Shown here piece by piece: positions 40,641-51,624 of a DNA stretch of 64,000 bases (position 1 is its first letter; each line of letters opens with the position of its first letter). Source of the stretch: Sporobolomyces roseus (Eukaryota > Basidiomycota > Microbotryomycetes > Sporidiobolales > Sporidiobolaceae). The DNA lies in the NCBI GenBank assembly GCA_016617785.1, contig JADILM010000007.1:124001-188000 (forward strand), given 5' to 3'. Both the position numbers and the translations under genes were made by a program. Under the pieces are notes generated by a model that did not search any database, was not told the origin of the DNA, and saw only the letters and a program-made list of their open reading frames with translations.

Positions 40641-42413
40641 ATGGCGCTCAGCCTTTCCCCTTTAGCTGAGCAGCTCCTGGGGGATCTCGAGCAACTCCCG
40701 ACCAACGAGAACCCCTATACATTCATTATCGGACAGTTGAATGCGAGGTTGCTGCCAACCCTTCCTGACTCTGCGGCAAAACAACTCTACTTCCTCGCGG
40801 CAGTGTTTGGGCTGTGAGTTGCGTTCTCTCTTATCGACGACTGAATTCCGCTGATCTTGAGTTTACAGAGCGGGAATTTTGATTTTGGTTTCGCATTTGA
40901 TTCGGATCAAGAAGAACGCAATTTGGGTGTTTAGATGGCAGCCAGAGTATAAGCTGATACGTGTACACGCTACACTGAGCTGGTCCATACCCGCAATTCT
41001 GGTCGTTGCTCGTGAGTCCATTCGAAATCGTTTTCTTGCGAAGAATCAGATTTCTGACTCTTTTCTCTCTTTCTGCAGTCTTCGAAGTGCTGATCGCTCG
41101 AACGATACAATTGGCGAATGGAAACAGTAAGAGTGATTATGGTTATTGGTTGCTTCTGGTCTGGTGAGTCTTCTCTTTCTCGCAATGACCTCGAGAAAGA
41201 CGAGAGCTGAATACGTCCTCTACTCGGATTCCAGGGGTAGCGCATGGGTGTCTGGCTGTATCGCAACGTGGGCTCTAGCGTCGTCCTTTATCGTCCACCT
41301 ACATACGAACGGAGAATCAAGACAACCGCCGAAACCGATTCATTCGCAACTTTGCAACGTTCTCGGAATCGCAGCTCCCGTCGTCTATCTCGCAATTCTG
41401 TTACCCCTCGGCATCATTGCTGGACAACACTACGCAGCTTCTCAACGAACAGCAACTCAGATCAAGCGCTTCCTCAACGCTGCAGCATCCCAATGGAGCC
41501 CTGGAACTTCCTATTCGATCGCAACCCTCGCTCCCGGTTTCCCTCTTCTCGCTCAATTGGAGGATCAAGTCGGAGAGCTCATCAAGTGGTGGAAAGCTGT
41601 ATTCATGTTTTACGCCGTCTCAGCAATCGTTCTCCTCGCACCCATCTCATCGATCTCGTACCTCTACCTCACCTCACTACGACGGACGATCAAACTTACG
41701 GCGCAAGAGCTAGGTCAGTCGATCGGTCGGAATCGTGCAAGTCAGAGGCAGATCAAACACACTTGGATCGTACGTCTCTCGCATACGATTCTCTATTGCT
41801 CTTCCTTCGAGATTTCCTCTCCTCCATACTGACCGATCGCGACCTTGACGAAAAACAGTCACTCGTGGTCATCATGTCGGCATTCACGATCCTCGCCAGC
41901 ATCTTCTTCATCGTCAGTATTTACGCCTACGTCCGACCTACCTCCCTCCGCCGCGATTCGACGTTTCAAGGCTTGATCTTCAGTCCTCTGTATGCGTTCG
42001 CGCTGGGTGGTACCCCTTGCGCGGCGGTACTCGTCTTCAGGGCGATCGAAACTCGAAGTACGGAGAAGAAACGATCGACCGAAGGTGAGAAAGAAGGATC
42101 GAATTGTTGGAGCGCAGTGTGGAGTGGGTCAAAGAGCTCAGGCAACACAGCCGTCGATGCAAGGGAACGAGGAGAAATGCAAGGTCGTGACTCGGAAGCC
42201 ATCAGTTTCGGTGCGATGTTGAGAGGATTCGGAGGTGGAACAGGAGGAGGAGTAGGAACTCGAAGGTGTCGTGGGGATGACGAGTTGACTAGGTCAGTTG
42301 GAGCAGGATCGAGCGTTGTTGTAAGAGTCGAAGTCGAAGTGAGGGAAGATGGAGGAGGAAGCTCGGGAGAGGAAATGAAGAAAGAGCGGGAAAAGACGTT
42401 TGATCGAATCTAG
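40641..42413 (+). CDS. Multi-pass membrane protein, tandem paralogue 2
   Basis: The start MALSLSPLAEQ leads into LPTNENPYTFIIGQLNARLL, parallel to NENPYLALNGAYKSQL in the gene before it. Exon borders also correspond. Hydrophobic helices are AGILILVSHLIRI, LSWSIPAILVVA, DYGYWLLLVW, SGCIATWALASSFIVHLH, LGIAAPVVYLAILLPLGIIA, AVFMFYAVSAIVLLAPISSI and FTILASIFFIVSIYAYV. Shared landmarks are LFEV(A/L)(I/L)AR after helix 2, a Lys-Trp-Trp before helix 5, and YVRPTSLRR against YLRPFSFRS after helix 6. The tail is long and Gly/Glu-rich with no similarity to the paralogue. The pair probably arose by local duplication and has diverged strongly, yet topology is kept. Function is unknown. Confidence 0.75.
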
Positions 42414-42648
42414 ACGGAACACCCATCGAGGGTCTCCGTTGTTTAACTCTACCATATCATATTGTCATCTTGTTATATCCACCGGAATTGTTGTAGCGTT
42501 GTAGCCAATACCAAACATGAATCGTACTCAGCTTTCGCAAAACTACATTACTCAAAGACGTTGACCTCTCACTTCCCAGTCTCGCGCCATCAGGTCAGGA
42601 TCAAGAGTGAACCGATGTCAGATTTGCGTAAAGTACAAAGCGACCCAA

Positions 42649-44260
42649 TCATGCGTTGTCATCGAACACGATCTTCTTCCCCTTGACCGGTTTCGATTTC
42701 TTCGCTTTCTTCTTCTCGCCTCCTTCCGCATCTCCATTTCCTTGGACAGGAGCCTCGACCTCGTCCGTGGCCTCCGCTTTCCTCTTGTTGTTCTTGGCCT
42801 GGCCCTTTCCTTGTCCTTTGGATTGCGGCTTCTCCTTCTTCTCGAGTTCAGCGGCTGCTTCTGCCAACTTCCTCTTCTTCGCATTCGCCTTCTTCCCACT
42901 TCCAGTCACGCCATCATCCTCCGCGACCACCTCGACTTCTCCCGTAACTTCTCCCTCTTTCTCCGCTTCTACTCCTCGTTCAATCGCTTCATCAGGTTTG
43001 ACCGTGATGCAGAAATTGTTCCTCTTGACTCCTCCTACACACTCCTCTCGTTTCCAAATTGTTCCATCACCTTTCCTCTTGTCACCATCTTTCACCGTCT
43101 CCCTCAAGAACCAGTAGGTGAGTTTCGGCGAGTCGTGTTGAGCGATGGGTTCCCAGTTTGTCGATTTCAGGATGGAACGGAATCGGTTCTCGTCGAGGTA
43201 GCGCGAGTTGGTGAGGCAAGGTAGAGGAAGGACGACGTAGAGGTATCCAGGTGATTTACGCTTGAGGTAATCGTGAGCTCTCAACAGGAAATGACCTGGT
43301 TTCAAGCGAACTTTCCATCAGCAAAGGCATGTTTCAGTTGGGGAGGGGAACGCGTACCTCGGTTGACAAGCGATCCCTCAAAATTCATGACGAGCGATAG
43401 ACTGACTACGTCGAACAATTCGTCGTCGTTCTCGGAAGCGGGAATAGGGAAATCGAAGAAGTTGGATTTGATGACATGAGGAGCTTGAGGGTTCAGATCG
43501 ATCGAAGTCGTGTCGATCCACGGTTGCGATGCGTCTGTTATAATGAATAAAGATGCGTCAGTACTGGAGTCGAGGGTGGAAGCTTCGAACCGAAGAGGGG
43601 ACGTACAAGCAGTTCCAGCGATCGCTCCAACGTCCAACAGCTTCAACTGTATCGGATTCAAAGCTCTGTCAGTTCCTCGCTTTCCGAAACTCGCACGCAA
43701 GAGTGTGAGCTAACCTTTCTCCTTTCTTTCGGTTTCGGCCAAACTTTGGTTCCATCTTCCAAGATCTTTGGCTCTACCTTCTCCTTCTCCTTTCCTTTTC
43801 CATTCGAGTCTTGATCGAGTGCGACCTTGAAGTGCTTGAGCTGCTTGACAAGCCACTTTGAGCTTTCACCTCCGCGAACCTACGAAAGTTTGAGCATAGA
43901 ATCAGCTTTCGTCGTCCGTCTGTCACTCGCTCCTTCACTGATGCAGCGCGATCTTACCTTGTCTCCTCCATGCACTGAAGCTTCCTGATAAGTCTGTAAC
44001 CCACCCAACTCTTCCTGTCTCTTCCTAATTTTTACTTTCTCCTCTTCCGTCGTCGCACCACTCTTCAATTGTTTCTCCAACGCATGAAACTCTCTAATCA
44101 AAGCAGTCTTCTCCGCTCTGTCTTTCGGCATGGTCGAAGGGTCGAGGGGAACATTCGGAGTCGCTGGATCAGACTTTTTCCGTTTAGTCAAGAATGCGGG
44201 CTTCTTCTTTTGTCGTGAGGCCTTGCGGTCGGATGCATAGGCATTATTGGTGTGAGGCAT
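42649..44260 (-). CDS. BMT2: BMT2, 25S rRNA adenine-N1 methyltransferase
   Basis: The product methylates an adenine of 25S rRNA (m1A2142 in yeast) in the nucleolus. The start at 44260 gives a basic N-terminus, KASRQKKKPAFLTKRKK. The catalytic core shows LKLLDVGAIAGTA (SAM site), QPWIDTTSIDLNPQAPHVIK, NFFDFPIPASENDDELFDVV, SLSLVMNFEGSLVNRG and LYVVLPLPCLTNSRYLDEN, all characteristic of Bmt2. The C-terminus is extended by about 110 residues of Lys-rich, low-complexity sequence (KKANAKKRKLAEAAAELEKK, KKKAKKSKPVKGKK). This looks like a nucleolar targeting or RNA-binding tail and goes beyond what I know from yeast. It is divergent from the mitochondrial IF3 gene with 260 bp between starts. Confidence 0.9.
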
Positions 44261-44520
44261 CGAAAGGAGTCGAGTTCGGAGGGTCTAGCGGTGCTAGAAA
44301 ATTGGAAAGATGAAGTTTGGAAAAGTTGAGGGACAAAGATCGAGGGAAAGGCGAGGGCGACTGTGAGAGTTGTGGGCGGACCAGGAGGAGCTCAGTTGGT
44401 GATTTTTGTTGCGTTCGAGCACTTTCGTAGACTGTGAGGAAGTGGTAAGAAGTCTAAACTGCATTCGTTACATTCGACTCCTTTCCTTTCAACCTCGACC
44501 ACACCATCTCCTGAAACAAC
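44261..44520. promoter_or_regulatory. Divergent promoter: BMT2 / mitochondrial IF3
   Basis: A 260-bp spacer lies between the start codons of a cytosolic ribosome-modification gene and a mitochondrial translation gene. No TATA box is seen. Confidence 0.35.
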
Positions 44521-45219
44521 ATGTACTCAATACGGACAGTCAGAAATACTGTCAGGACCATCTCGAAAGCAGTCGCAACTCCTTCAACCTCTCAAATCAA
44601 CCAGTTCCTTCCCCTCATCTCCGCAAGACACTTCTCTCGCTCTACACCTCTTTCGAAAGGCCCTTCCAGCTCTGGGCCTCCACAGAAAGCCTCAAAGATT
44701 CTCCGAGATGAAGACATCCCACATAAAACCATCGTCCTCGTCGACCCTGAAACGAAATCCCTTCTTCCTCCTTCTACCCTCTCGTCCCTCCTCTCCGCCC
44801 TCGACCGTACCCGCTTCTCAATACAACTCGTAGATCCTTCGAACGACCCCCCGATCTGTCGAATATTGGACAAGAAGGAACAGTATCAGAAAGCAAAGGA
44901 CAAGAAAGTGAAAGATGCGGAAAGGGCTGCGAATCAAGTCGCGAACGCTGGAGGAGAAGTCAAGGAGGTTCATCTGACTTGGGGAGTCAGTGAACATGAT
45001 CTCGAGCACAAGTTGAAGAAGGGGAAAGAGTTGTTGGGGAAAGGGTATCGATTGTTGGTAGGATTGTCGGATAAGAAAAGGGCGGTAAAAGTCTCTCAGG
45101 ATGTAAGGAATCAGGTCATCAAGCAAGTGGAGGATGCGTTGGAAGGTCACGGTACACTGAAAGGGCGGCCAACGAACAGGGATGGAGCGAGTTGGCTGGA
45201 ATTCACAAGAGTCAAGTAG
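44521..45219 (+). CDS. Mitochondrial translation initiation factor IF-3
   Basis: A single exon of 232 codons. The N-terminus is Arg-rich and lacks acidic residues (MYSIRTVRNTVRTISKAV) and holds a likely presequence cleavage context, ARHFSRST. The IF3 N-domain includes ILRDEDIPHKTIVLVDPET and FSIQLVDPSNDPPICRILDK, followed by the linker helix (KAKDKKVKDAERAANQ). The C-domain holds KEVHLTWGVSEHDLEHKLKK and LLGKGYRLLVGLSDKKR. IF3 keeps ribosomal subunits apart and checks initiator tRNA pairing, here in mitochondria (yeast Aim23). Length fits. It is the only clearly intronless conserved gene of this size in the window. Confidence 0.9.
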   Translation: MYSIRTVRNTVRTISKAVATPSTSQINQFLPLISARHFSRSTPLSKGPSSSGPPQKASKILRDEDIPHKTIVLVDPETKSLLPPSTLSSLLSALDRTRFSIQLVDPSNDPPICRILDKKEQYQKAKDKKVKDAERAANQVANAGGEVKEVHLTWGVSEHDLEHKLKKGKELLGKGYRLLVGLSDKKRAVKVSQDVRNQVIKQVEDALEGHGTLKGRPTNRDGASWLEFTRVK

Positions 45220-45807
45220 CTTGAGTTCGTCCAGTCTCGTAAGTACTGCTCGTTCACCATCGCGCGCGAGCTAACAATGACATTACATCGTCACAGTCCC
45301 GCTCCTCTCGATGTATATACCCCTGCCTCGTTCGTCGCTGTTCTCACAATCATTCGCAATATTGTTCAGTTTTCATCGTTTCATCACTCTCGTCGAGCCT
45401 TTTCTCGGCGCCGCCGCTCGCTTCACGATCAAGCTCGTCCTTATGCGTCTATCTCTGAGCCGATAGACCTTCGACGACCCCTTTGAGTTGCCTTTGAGCG
45501 ATATTTCCGATATTTCGTTGTTTTAGCAAATATCCTTCTTTTCTCTCTGTCTCCAGCAGTCTCATATTGCTAAACACACTAGCAGCAAGCGCTCTGCGAG
45601 AATGATCTTGTTTTTTTTTTTGTACGACTTGGGAAAGCGAAATCGCGAAAAGAGATCGGCGTTCTCCTCATTCTCTCAACTCGACTTCAACGGCCAGCTA
45701 TCTACATCTACCAAACATCTACACCATCTGAAAGGAGACGCGTATGAAGTAGAGCGTACCAGTCTCCATCTCCGACTTTCCTTGCCAACTTTCACTATTC
45801 AGTCAAC
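45220..45807. other. Intergenic region with likely long MPS1 5' leader
   Basis: These 588 bases separate two plus-strand genes. A T run lies at about 45609-45621 and an ACGCGT site at about 45738-45743. Open frames here show no motif. I see no supported gene. Confidence 0.35.
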
Positions 45808-48800
45808 ATGTCGAGCACAACTCATTCAGCAGGCCAACCCTCGACTCCCAACTCTATTGGAAGATCTTCAAACCTATTTGGAAAAGTCTTGAACAAGCTA
45901 CGAACCCCTACGAGTGGAGATGGAACTCAAGGTGCAAACACCCATGAGAATCAAAACAGTACTCCAAAGAGATCCTTCTCTCCCATGTTGGGTCGCCGTT
46001 CATCTAGTAAACAATCTTTGAGAATGTTTGGATCATCTAGTCGCGCTGGGAACGCCCAATCTCATCCACTCCCTTCGAGTTCAACCAACACTTCCACTTC
46101 CTCCCTCGCTCTCCCTCACAATTCTTCTTTCGAATTCGACGACGACAGCCTCGACCTCCCACAGTTTGAATCAGATAAATACGCCCCTTCGACAGCGAGT
46201 CATCGCGCTTCGTCCCCTTATTCTCGCAATTTTCCCTCTTCCTCTTCCCTCTCCTCTGTCGCCCAACCACCACCAGCTCCTTCTTCTTCCTCAGATGTCA
46301 ACCCGCCGAATCACTATCAACCACCTCGACCGAGTACATCAATGTCGACGAGGAGCAGAGCGGGATCTGCGAGTAATGGAACGGGTTCAGCGGGAAGTGG
46401 TTGGAAAAGCGCTCTTCTTGGCAGGAGTACCGGAGCTAGCTCGACAACGTCGACTCAGCAACAGACGCAGGCGAACGGGAGTGACGGGATCAGCGGATCG
46501 TGGTCGAAGAGCAAGAACTTGGCAAAGAGTTTCGGGAGATCAACTGGAGAAGCGACAGCGAGGGAAGTCAAGGAGAATGATTTCGCGAACGAGGAAGTTA
46601 CTCACAAAGTTCCCACTCACTCTTCTCCGAATGTGAGTAGAACTTGCGATATGCGCATCGTAACGGAGAAACAGACTGGACTGACATTTGTCACATTACT
46701 CTTTCAAACAGGATTTGAATCGACCCTCTCTATCAGAATCCTCACGCTCAACTCAAACCCACCCGACTTCGACCGAACGGACCCTTCCTTCATCTAAACC
46801 AGATCCGTTCGATAGCGGCACGACCCCTGGTTTACCTCGAAACGGTTTATCGAGATCTGCAGCACCTTCGACCGCAGCATCATCGTCAATCCCGAATGCT
46901 GGCGCATCCGTCGGTCGTAAGAATTGGCTTGCGAGTCGAGGTACAGCTGGAGTAACAGGGAGAGCTCGTCGAGTCGTTCAACGGGTTCCTGAACCTTTAC
47001 CTTCGGAACCTGATGTGCCCTTGTCAAACGATGCCGAACGGGGCTCGACCACGACTCAAGAGCGTCGGATCTGTAAGTAACTCCTCGGTTTTTTTCTTTG
47101 ATCCGAAGCTGACGCATTTCGCTCGCTAGCGCCTGAACGACCATCGCCCGCACAACCTTCTTCGAGTTCCCGTCCCTCTCTATCGCCGAACGGACATGGA
47201 CGATCTCGCTCCGAGCTACCTCCATCGTCTCCAAAGCTCGTCCAGTCGACAGAACGTAGTGCGGCGACTTTGACCCTCGATTCCTCTTCCTACCTACGCA
47301 AACATCAGCTCGACTCTTCTCGTCTCGTTTCTTCCCTCGCCCACTTCAACACAAAGGAGTCGCCACAGGAAAGGGACGATCTACCGAGCAGCAAGAGTGC
47401 GGCAAGTGCAGCAGCTTCAGCAACCTTCTCTCAAATGAGGGCGACTCAAGCTCCTTCGAACAGTACTGCTTTCCGTAACCGATTCCTTCGCGGTGAATCC
47501 TCGACCTCCCTCTCGTCGTCATCTTCCAATAACTCTCCCGATCTACCTTCATTCTCCTCGACCGCATCCGACCCTTCTCCTCCTCTTCGTGCCGCTCCAC
47601 TCGCAACCTCGACGACACAGCCTCATCCTCGTAGCAATCCCACTCATGGACGAACTGTCAGCGGTAGCATCAAGCTGAATCCGATGGGTTCTGGTCTAGC
47701 ACGGAAAAACTCAGTCTCGCTACTTAACGCCGTCGATCAGCCGAACGATTCACCTCCCCCACCTCCGCTCGACCCTCGAAGAATGGATGCCAGCTCCCGC
47801 GCCGCCGCTCAAATCGCACAAGCTCGAGCTTCGATCGAAGAAAGCCGTGGAGTCGAATCGGAGGAGATCGTTCCTTACGCTTCTCGACGAACCTCGATCA
47901 GTCGAGGTCAAGGTGACGCTCGCCACGATCAACATCAACGACAACAACAAGATACTGTGACAGCAGCAAGTTCGACACTTGTTGGATCGCTCAATTCTAG
48001 TCTCAAGCGAAGCAACAGCGAAACGTTGATGGCTAGCACTCTGTCGTCCTCTTCCTCCCACCCTCCTCCCCACGCCACAACTCGACCTGCTTCGAGCATG
48101 AGTCTCTACCGGGATGAACCCAATTCACACCCTCCCGCGCACATGGCTGAGGCAGCTCTCGACTATCGCCAACCGATTCCTACCCATCAATCGCAAGCTC
48201 CAGCTTTCCCTTCGACATCTCTACCACCGATGCAACCATATCGTGACGAGAACGTCTACGAGGGACGGTCCACAGCTCCTTCCTCATACTCTCATCCCTC
48301 TGCGCCAACTCAACAATCGAACCCTTCTCACATTTCCTCTCAACCCCTTCAACATCAGTCTTCCTCGTTCCCTTCTTCTCAACCCCATCCTCAGTCGACT
48401 CTACCGAACGGACGTCAGGTTCTCGGCGAAGTCAACAGAGCTTACCCTCCTTCTTCTGTCGGTCCAGCTCAACCTTCGACGATTCAGCAAGGACAACGAG
48501 GATACGGAGGAGGTAAACCTCAAGACTTCCAAGTTCCTTTACGAGATCGTTCACCTGGAATCGCAGAAGCTACACCGAGTTACACGGCTCAGCAACATCA
48601 TTATCAGAGTCAACAAGCTTACCAGCATCAACAACAACAACAACAGCAACACGTTCATCCTTCGCAACAACAGCAAGGAATGATGTACCCTGGTCAAATT
48701 CCTCCGATGAGTGAACAGAGTCACGCAGAACCGATCAAAAGATTACCCAAACATATCATGGTACGTTCTGACAGTTTCGATTCACTTGTGATCATCCTTG

Positions 48801-50238
48801 ACTGAAGCAATGCGCGATCTGTACAGGTCAACGGAAAAGCGTATCATCGAGCAGGCATACTCGGTCGAGGAGGATCTTCGAAAGTTTACCGAGTCATCGC
48901 CGCTCACAACAACGAAATCTGCGCTCTCAAGAAAGTCGATACTAGGAACGACGCCGAGTCACGAGCAAGCTTCATTAACGAGATTACACTGCTAAAGAAA
49001 CTCTCTGGCAAACCCGAGATCATTCAGTTGATCGACGCTGAGGTTCAAAGTCGATACGTTTATATGGTGAGTTTTCGATTGTTTTCTTCATCGGATCAGC
49101 TCGAGCTGACGATCCCTCTGTCGAATTGTGACAGGTCATGGAAGCTGGAGATACAGATCTCAATAGCTTGTTGGCTGGTTACTCGGGACTCGAGTTGAGT
49201 TTGAATCGAGTTCGATATATATGGGAACAGGTTCGTCGAACATGCGTTTTCCATCTCACTTGGCAAGGAAGCTGATGAACACAGCATGGATGAACAGATG
49301 TTATGTGCAGTTCAAGTGATTCACGAAGAATCGATCGTCCACTCTGACCTCAAACCAGCAAATTTCGTCGTTGTCAAAGGTCGAGTCAAATTGATCGATT
49401 TCGGTATCTCGAAAGCGATTGCCGCCGATACTACGAACATTGGAAGGGATCAACAGATCGGTACTGCGAATTATATGCCTCCCGAAGCTCTACTCGATAC
49501 GGGTCTCGGAGATGATGGGAAACGGTTGATGAAGGTTAGCTTTCGTTCCACTCGCTTCTATCAGAAGACACCACTGACCTCAGAACGTCCCGTGAGTAGC
49601 TCGGTCGACCTGCAGACGTTTGGGAACTCGGTTGTATCCTGTATCAACTCGTCTATGGCCAACAACCTTTCGCACACATCCGAGACCTCTCCTCCAAGAT
49701 CCTCATGATCCAGAACCCTCTACACCGAATCAACTATCCGCCATACTCAGTCCCGAAAGGCCCAAGAGGAGAAGAATTGACGGATTTGAAAACGAAAGTT
49801 GGACCCGATCTTCTACAAACGATGCAGAGCTGTCTGAGGTACAACCCGAAGCAGAGAGCGACGATACCGGAACTATTACAGCAACCTTTCCTTCGGAGAT
49901 CGGGAGATGAGGAACCGAGTATGTTGCATTTAAACTCTTCTCATTTGCGAACTGCGACTGACTCTGAACCTTTCGACGCTTGCAGGTGTCACTTCGATTC
50001 CTCCGGGCTCGACAACAGTCAATGAATCCGAGATGGCGATCCTCACTCAACGGATAGCCTTCATGCTCGGAGGTCAAAATGCTATGGATCGATTACTGAA
50101 GAATCCAAACGAAAACGCTGATTTAGCAAGAGTGAGCCATTATTTCTCTCTCTCCTTTGCTCGCACGATTCGAAGGCTGACTCGTGACTGTGATTGTAGA
50201 AACTGATGGGTGAACTGCAACAATTGAAGAACCCTTAG
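45808..50238 (+). CDS. MPS1: MPS1/TTK dual-specificity spindle-checkpoint kinase
   Basis: The product is the kinase that starts spindle-assembly checkpoint signalling at kinetochores and supports spindle-pole duplication. The start is at 45808 (MSSTTHSAGQPSTPNSIGRS). About 980 residues of Ser/Pro/Gln-rich disordered sequence precede the kinase domain, including a Gln-rich patch near 48630-48680. Kinase motifs run over several exons: GILGRGGSSKVYRV (Gly loop), ICALKKVD (Lys), IVHSDLKPANFVV (catalytic loop, with HSD in place of HRD as in Mps1), LIDFGISKAIAAD, and QQIGTANYMPPEALLD (activation loop typical of Mps1). Then come DVWELGCILYQLVYGQQPF and RATIPELLQQPF. A C-terminal helix region ends KLMGELQQLKNP. 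The HSD and IGTANYMPPEA features make Mps1 specific. It is convergent with COQ9, with 236 bp between stops. Confidence 0.93.
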
Positions 50239-50474
50239 AACGAATTCCCCCTTTCCCCCTCTTCTACATACATACCCTTGTTTCTCCTCATTTTGAAGAG
50301 AACGATATTTACTTTACCATTAGCTATCTTCTGACGCTTTCTTGTTTCCCCTATTTTCGTCTTTCATCACTTTTCCTCATTTTTGGTTCTCTAGGATCTT
50401 TTCCTCGTCTCTGCCTTATTCTTCTGTTCTGTACTGTGAAACGAAGAAGGATGGACAATCGGAACATCTTGGTT

Positions 50475-51510
50475 TCACACGCCCAGACTACGTCCGATTC
50501 CCATCCAACTCTTCACAACCCAATTCCCAAAATTCCCAACTCCATCAACAGTATTTCCTACTTTCTCTGTCTCGTTGAAGAGCTTCTCCGAAAGTCGTAT
50601 CGCTGCTTGTATACGATCTGAAGGAGCGAGATTTGAATCGGGAGAGGGGGGAGGGGAGAGAAGATGTAATTCTGAAAGGGTATAGATAAATGACAGTCGA
50701 GCGCGGAGGGAGTACCAAGCGGTCTATATTCACCGGAAGAGTGTCAATTCTGTGAGCGTTCAGATTGAATCAGGAGGGTCTTTGAGCTAGACTCACGCCT
50801 TGAGCTTGCGAACCACTTGCTTTCGCTAAATCTTGAGCGATGCTTGCGACGTGTGAGAAATGGGGTATAGGCGAAGGAAAGGGAAGCATCGATGTTGGAG
50901 ATGATAGTGGTGTTGTCGTCGAGGCAGATAACAGAGCGAGAGCCTGGAAACGAGTGAGGATGGAAAAAGGAGAATTGTCAGTAGAGATCCGGTAAAAGAA
51001 AGGAAGACCCGAAGTACTGCTTACCTCTGGTAGCTTGTCGAGTACATTCTCGTTATACTCTAGCCTAGCCCTGATTCCTCTTCTCAACGCTGGTTCCCCT
51101 CTCAATCCGCTCTCCTTAACAGCCTTTACCATTTCGATCCTCCCTTCCTCCGACCATGCTTTGACGAGTGCTCTCGCCGGACCCGTCTTCTCCCTATCAG
51201 CCTGATTTGTTCCCTCTACTGTCCCTCTCCCTCTCGCCAATGCGATCAACTCCTGTCTCGAAAGGGATCGTTTTCCTCCATTCCCGATCGCTAGCCCTTT
51301 CAATGAGAAAGCGTTCGGTGAAGGTACGTTCGCTGGTGGAGATGGATAGAGTGCGTCGATCGTTCTTGAATCTAGTGGAGGAGAGTTTGGAGTTGAAGAG
51401 AGGGAAGAAGAAGCGATTGAAAGAGAAGAGGCAGTGAACCCGTGAGTTGGAATGAGTGGTATCGCTAACCGTGTGAGCTTGTGTGCGATATGTTGTGAAG
51501 GTGCTGACAT
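50475..51510 (-). CDS. COQ9: COQ9, coenzyme Q biosynthesis protein
   Basis: The product is a mitochondrial lipid-binding protein of the CoQ synthome that presents intermediates to Coq7. The start at 51510 (MSAPSQHIAHKLTRLAIPLI) is followed by PTHGFTASSLSIAS, the normal TetR-like beginning of the family. Then come RLEYNENVLDKLPEALALLS (with an intron after LPE) and HVASIAQDLAKASGSQAQG. The last exon starts after ATATAG with TAWYSLRARLSFIYTLSELH, matching the conserved W-Y-x-x-R-x-x-(x)5-Y-x-x-S-E-L, and ends WMGIGRSLGV. The middle region has an inserted Ser/Gly-rich stretch around residues 60-100. A mitochondrial presequence is weak, so import may rely on the basic first helix. The divergent neighbour's start is 114 bp away. 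Confidence 0.85.
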
Positions 51511-51624
51511 TCTGACTCAAGTCTCTCAAAGTGAAGTGGAGGAGAGAGACAAACTTTAGAACATCTCATTTGCATCTCGCGTCTCTCTCTATCCTCTCAC
51601 TCTATCTTACGCTTTAACGACTTT
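51511..51624. promoter_or_regulatory. Short divergent promoter: COQ9 / FAD oxidoreductase
   Basis: Only 114 bp separate the start codons, so control sequences are probably shared. No TATA box is seen; CTCTCTC runs are present. Confidence 0.35.

Noticed and set aside
41244..42413. 389-codon frame as a separate protein
   Set aside because: Its first part is an out-of-frame reading of the membrane gene; only its last part is the real final exon.
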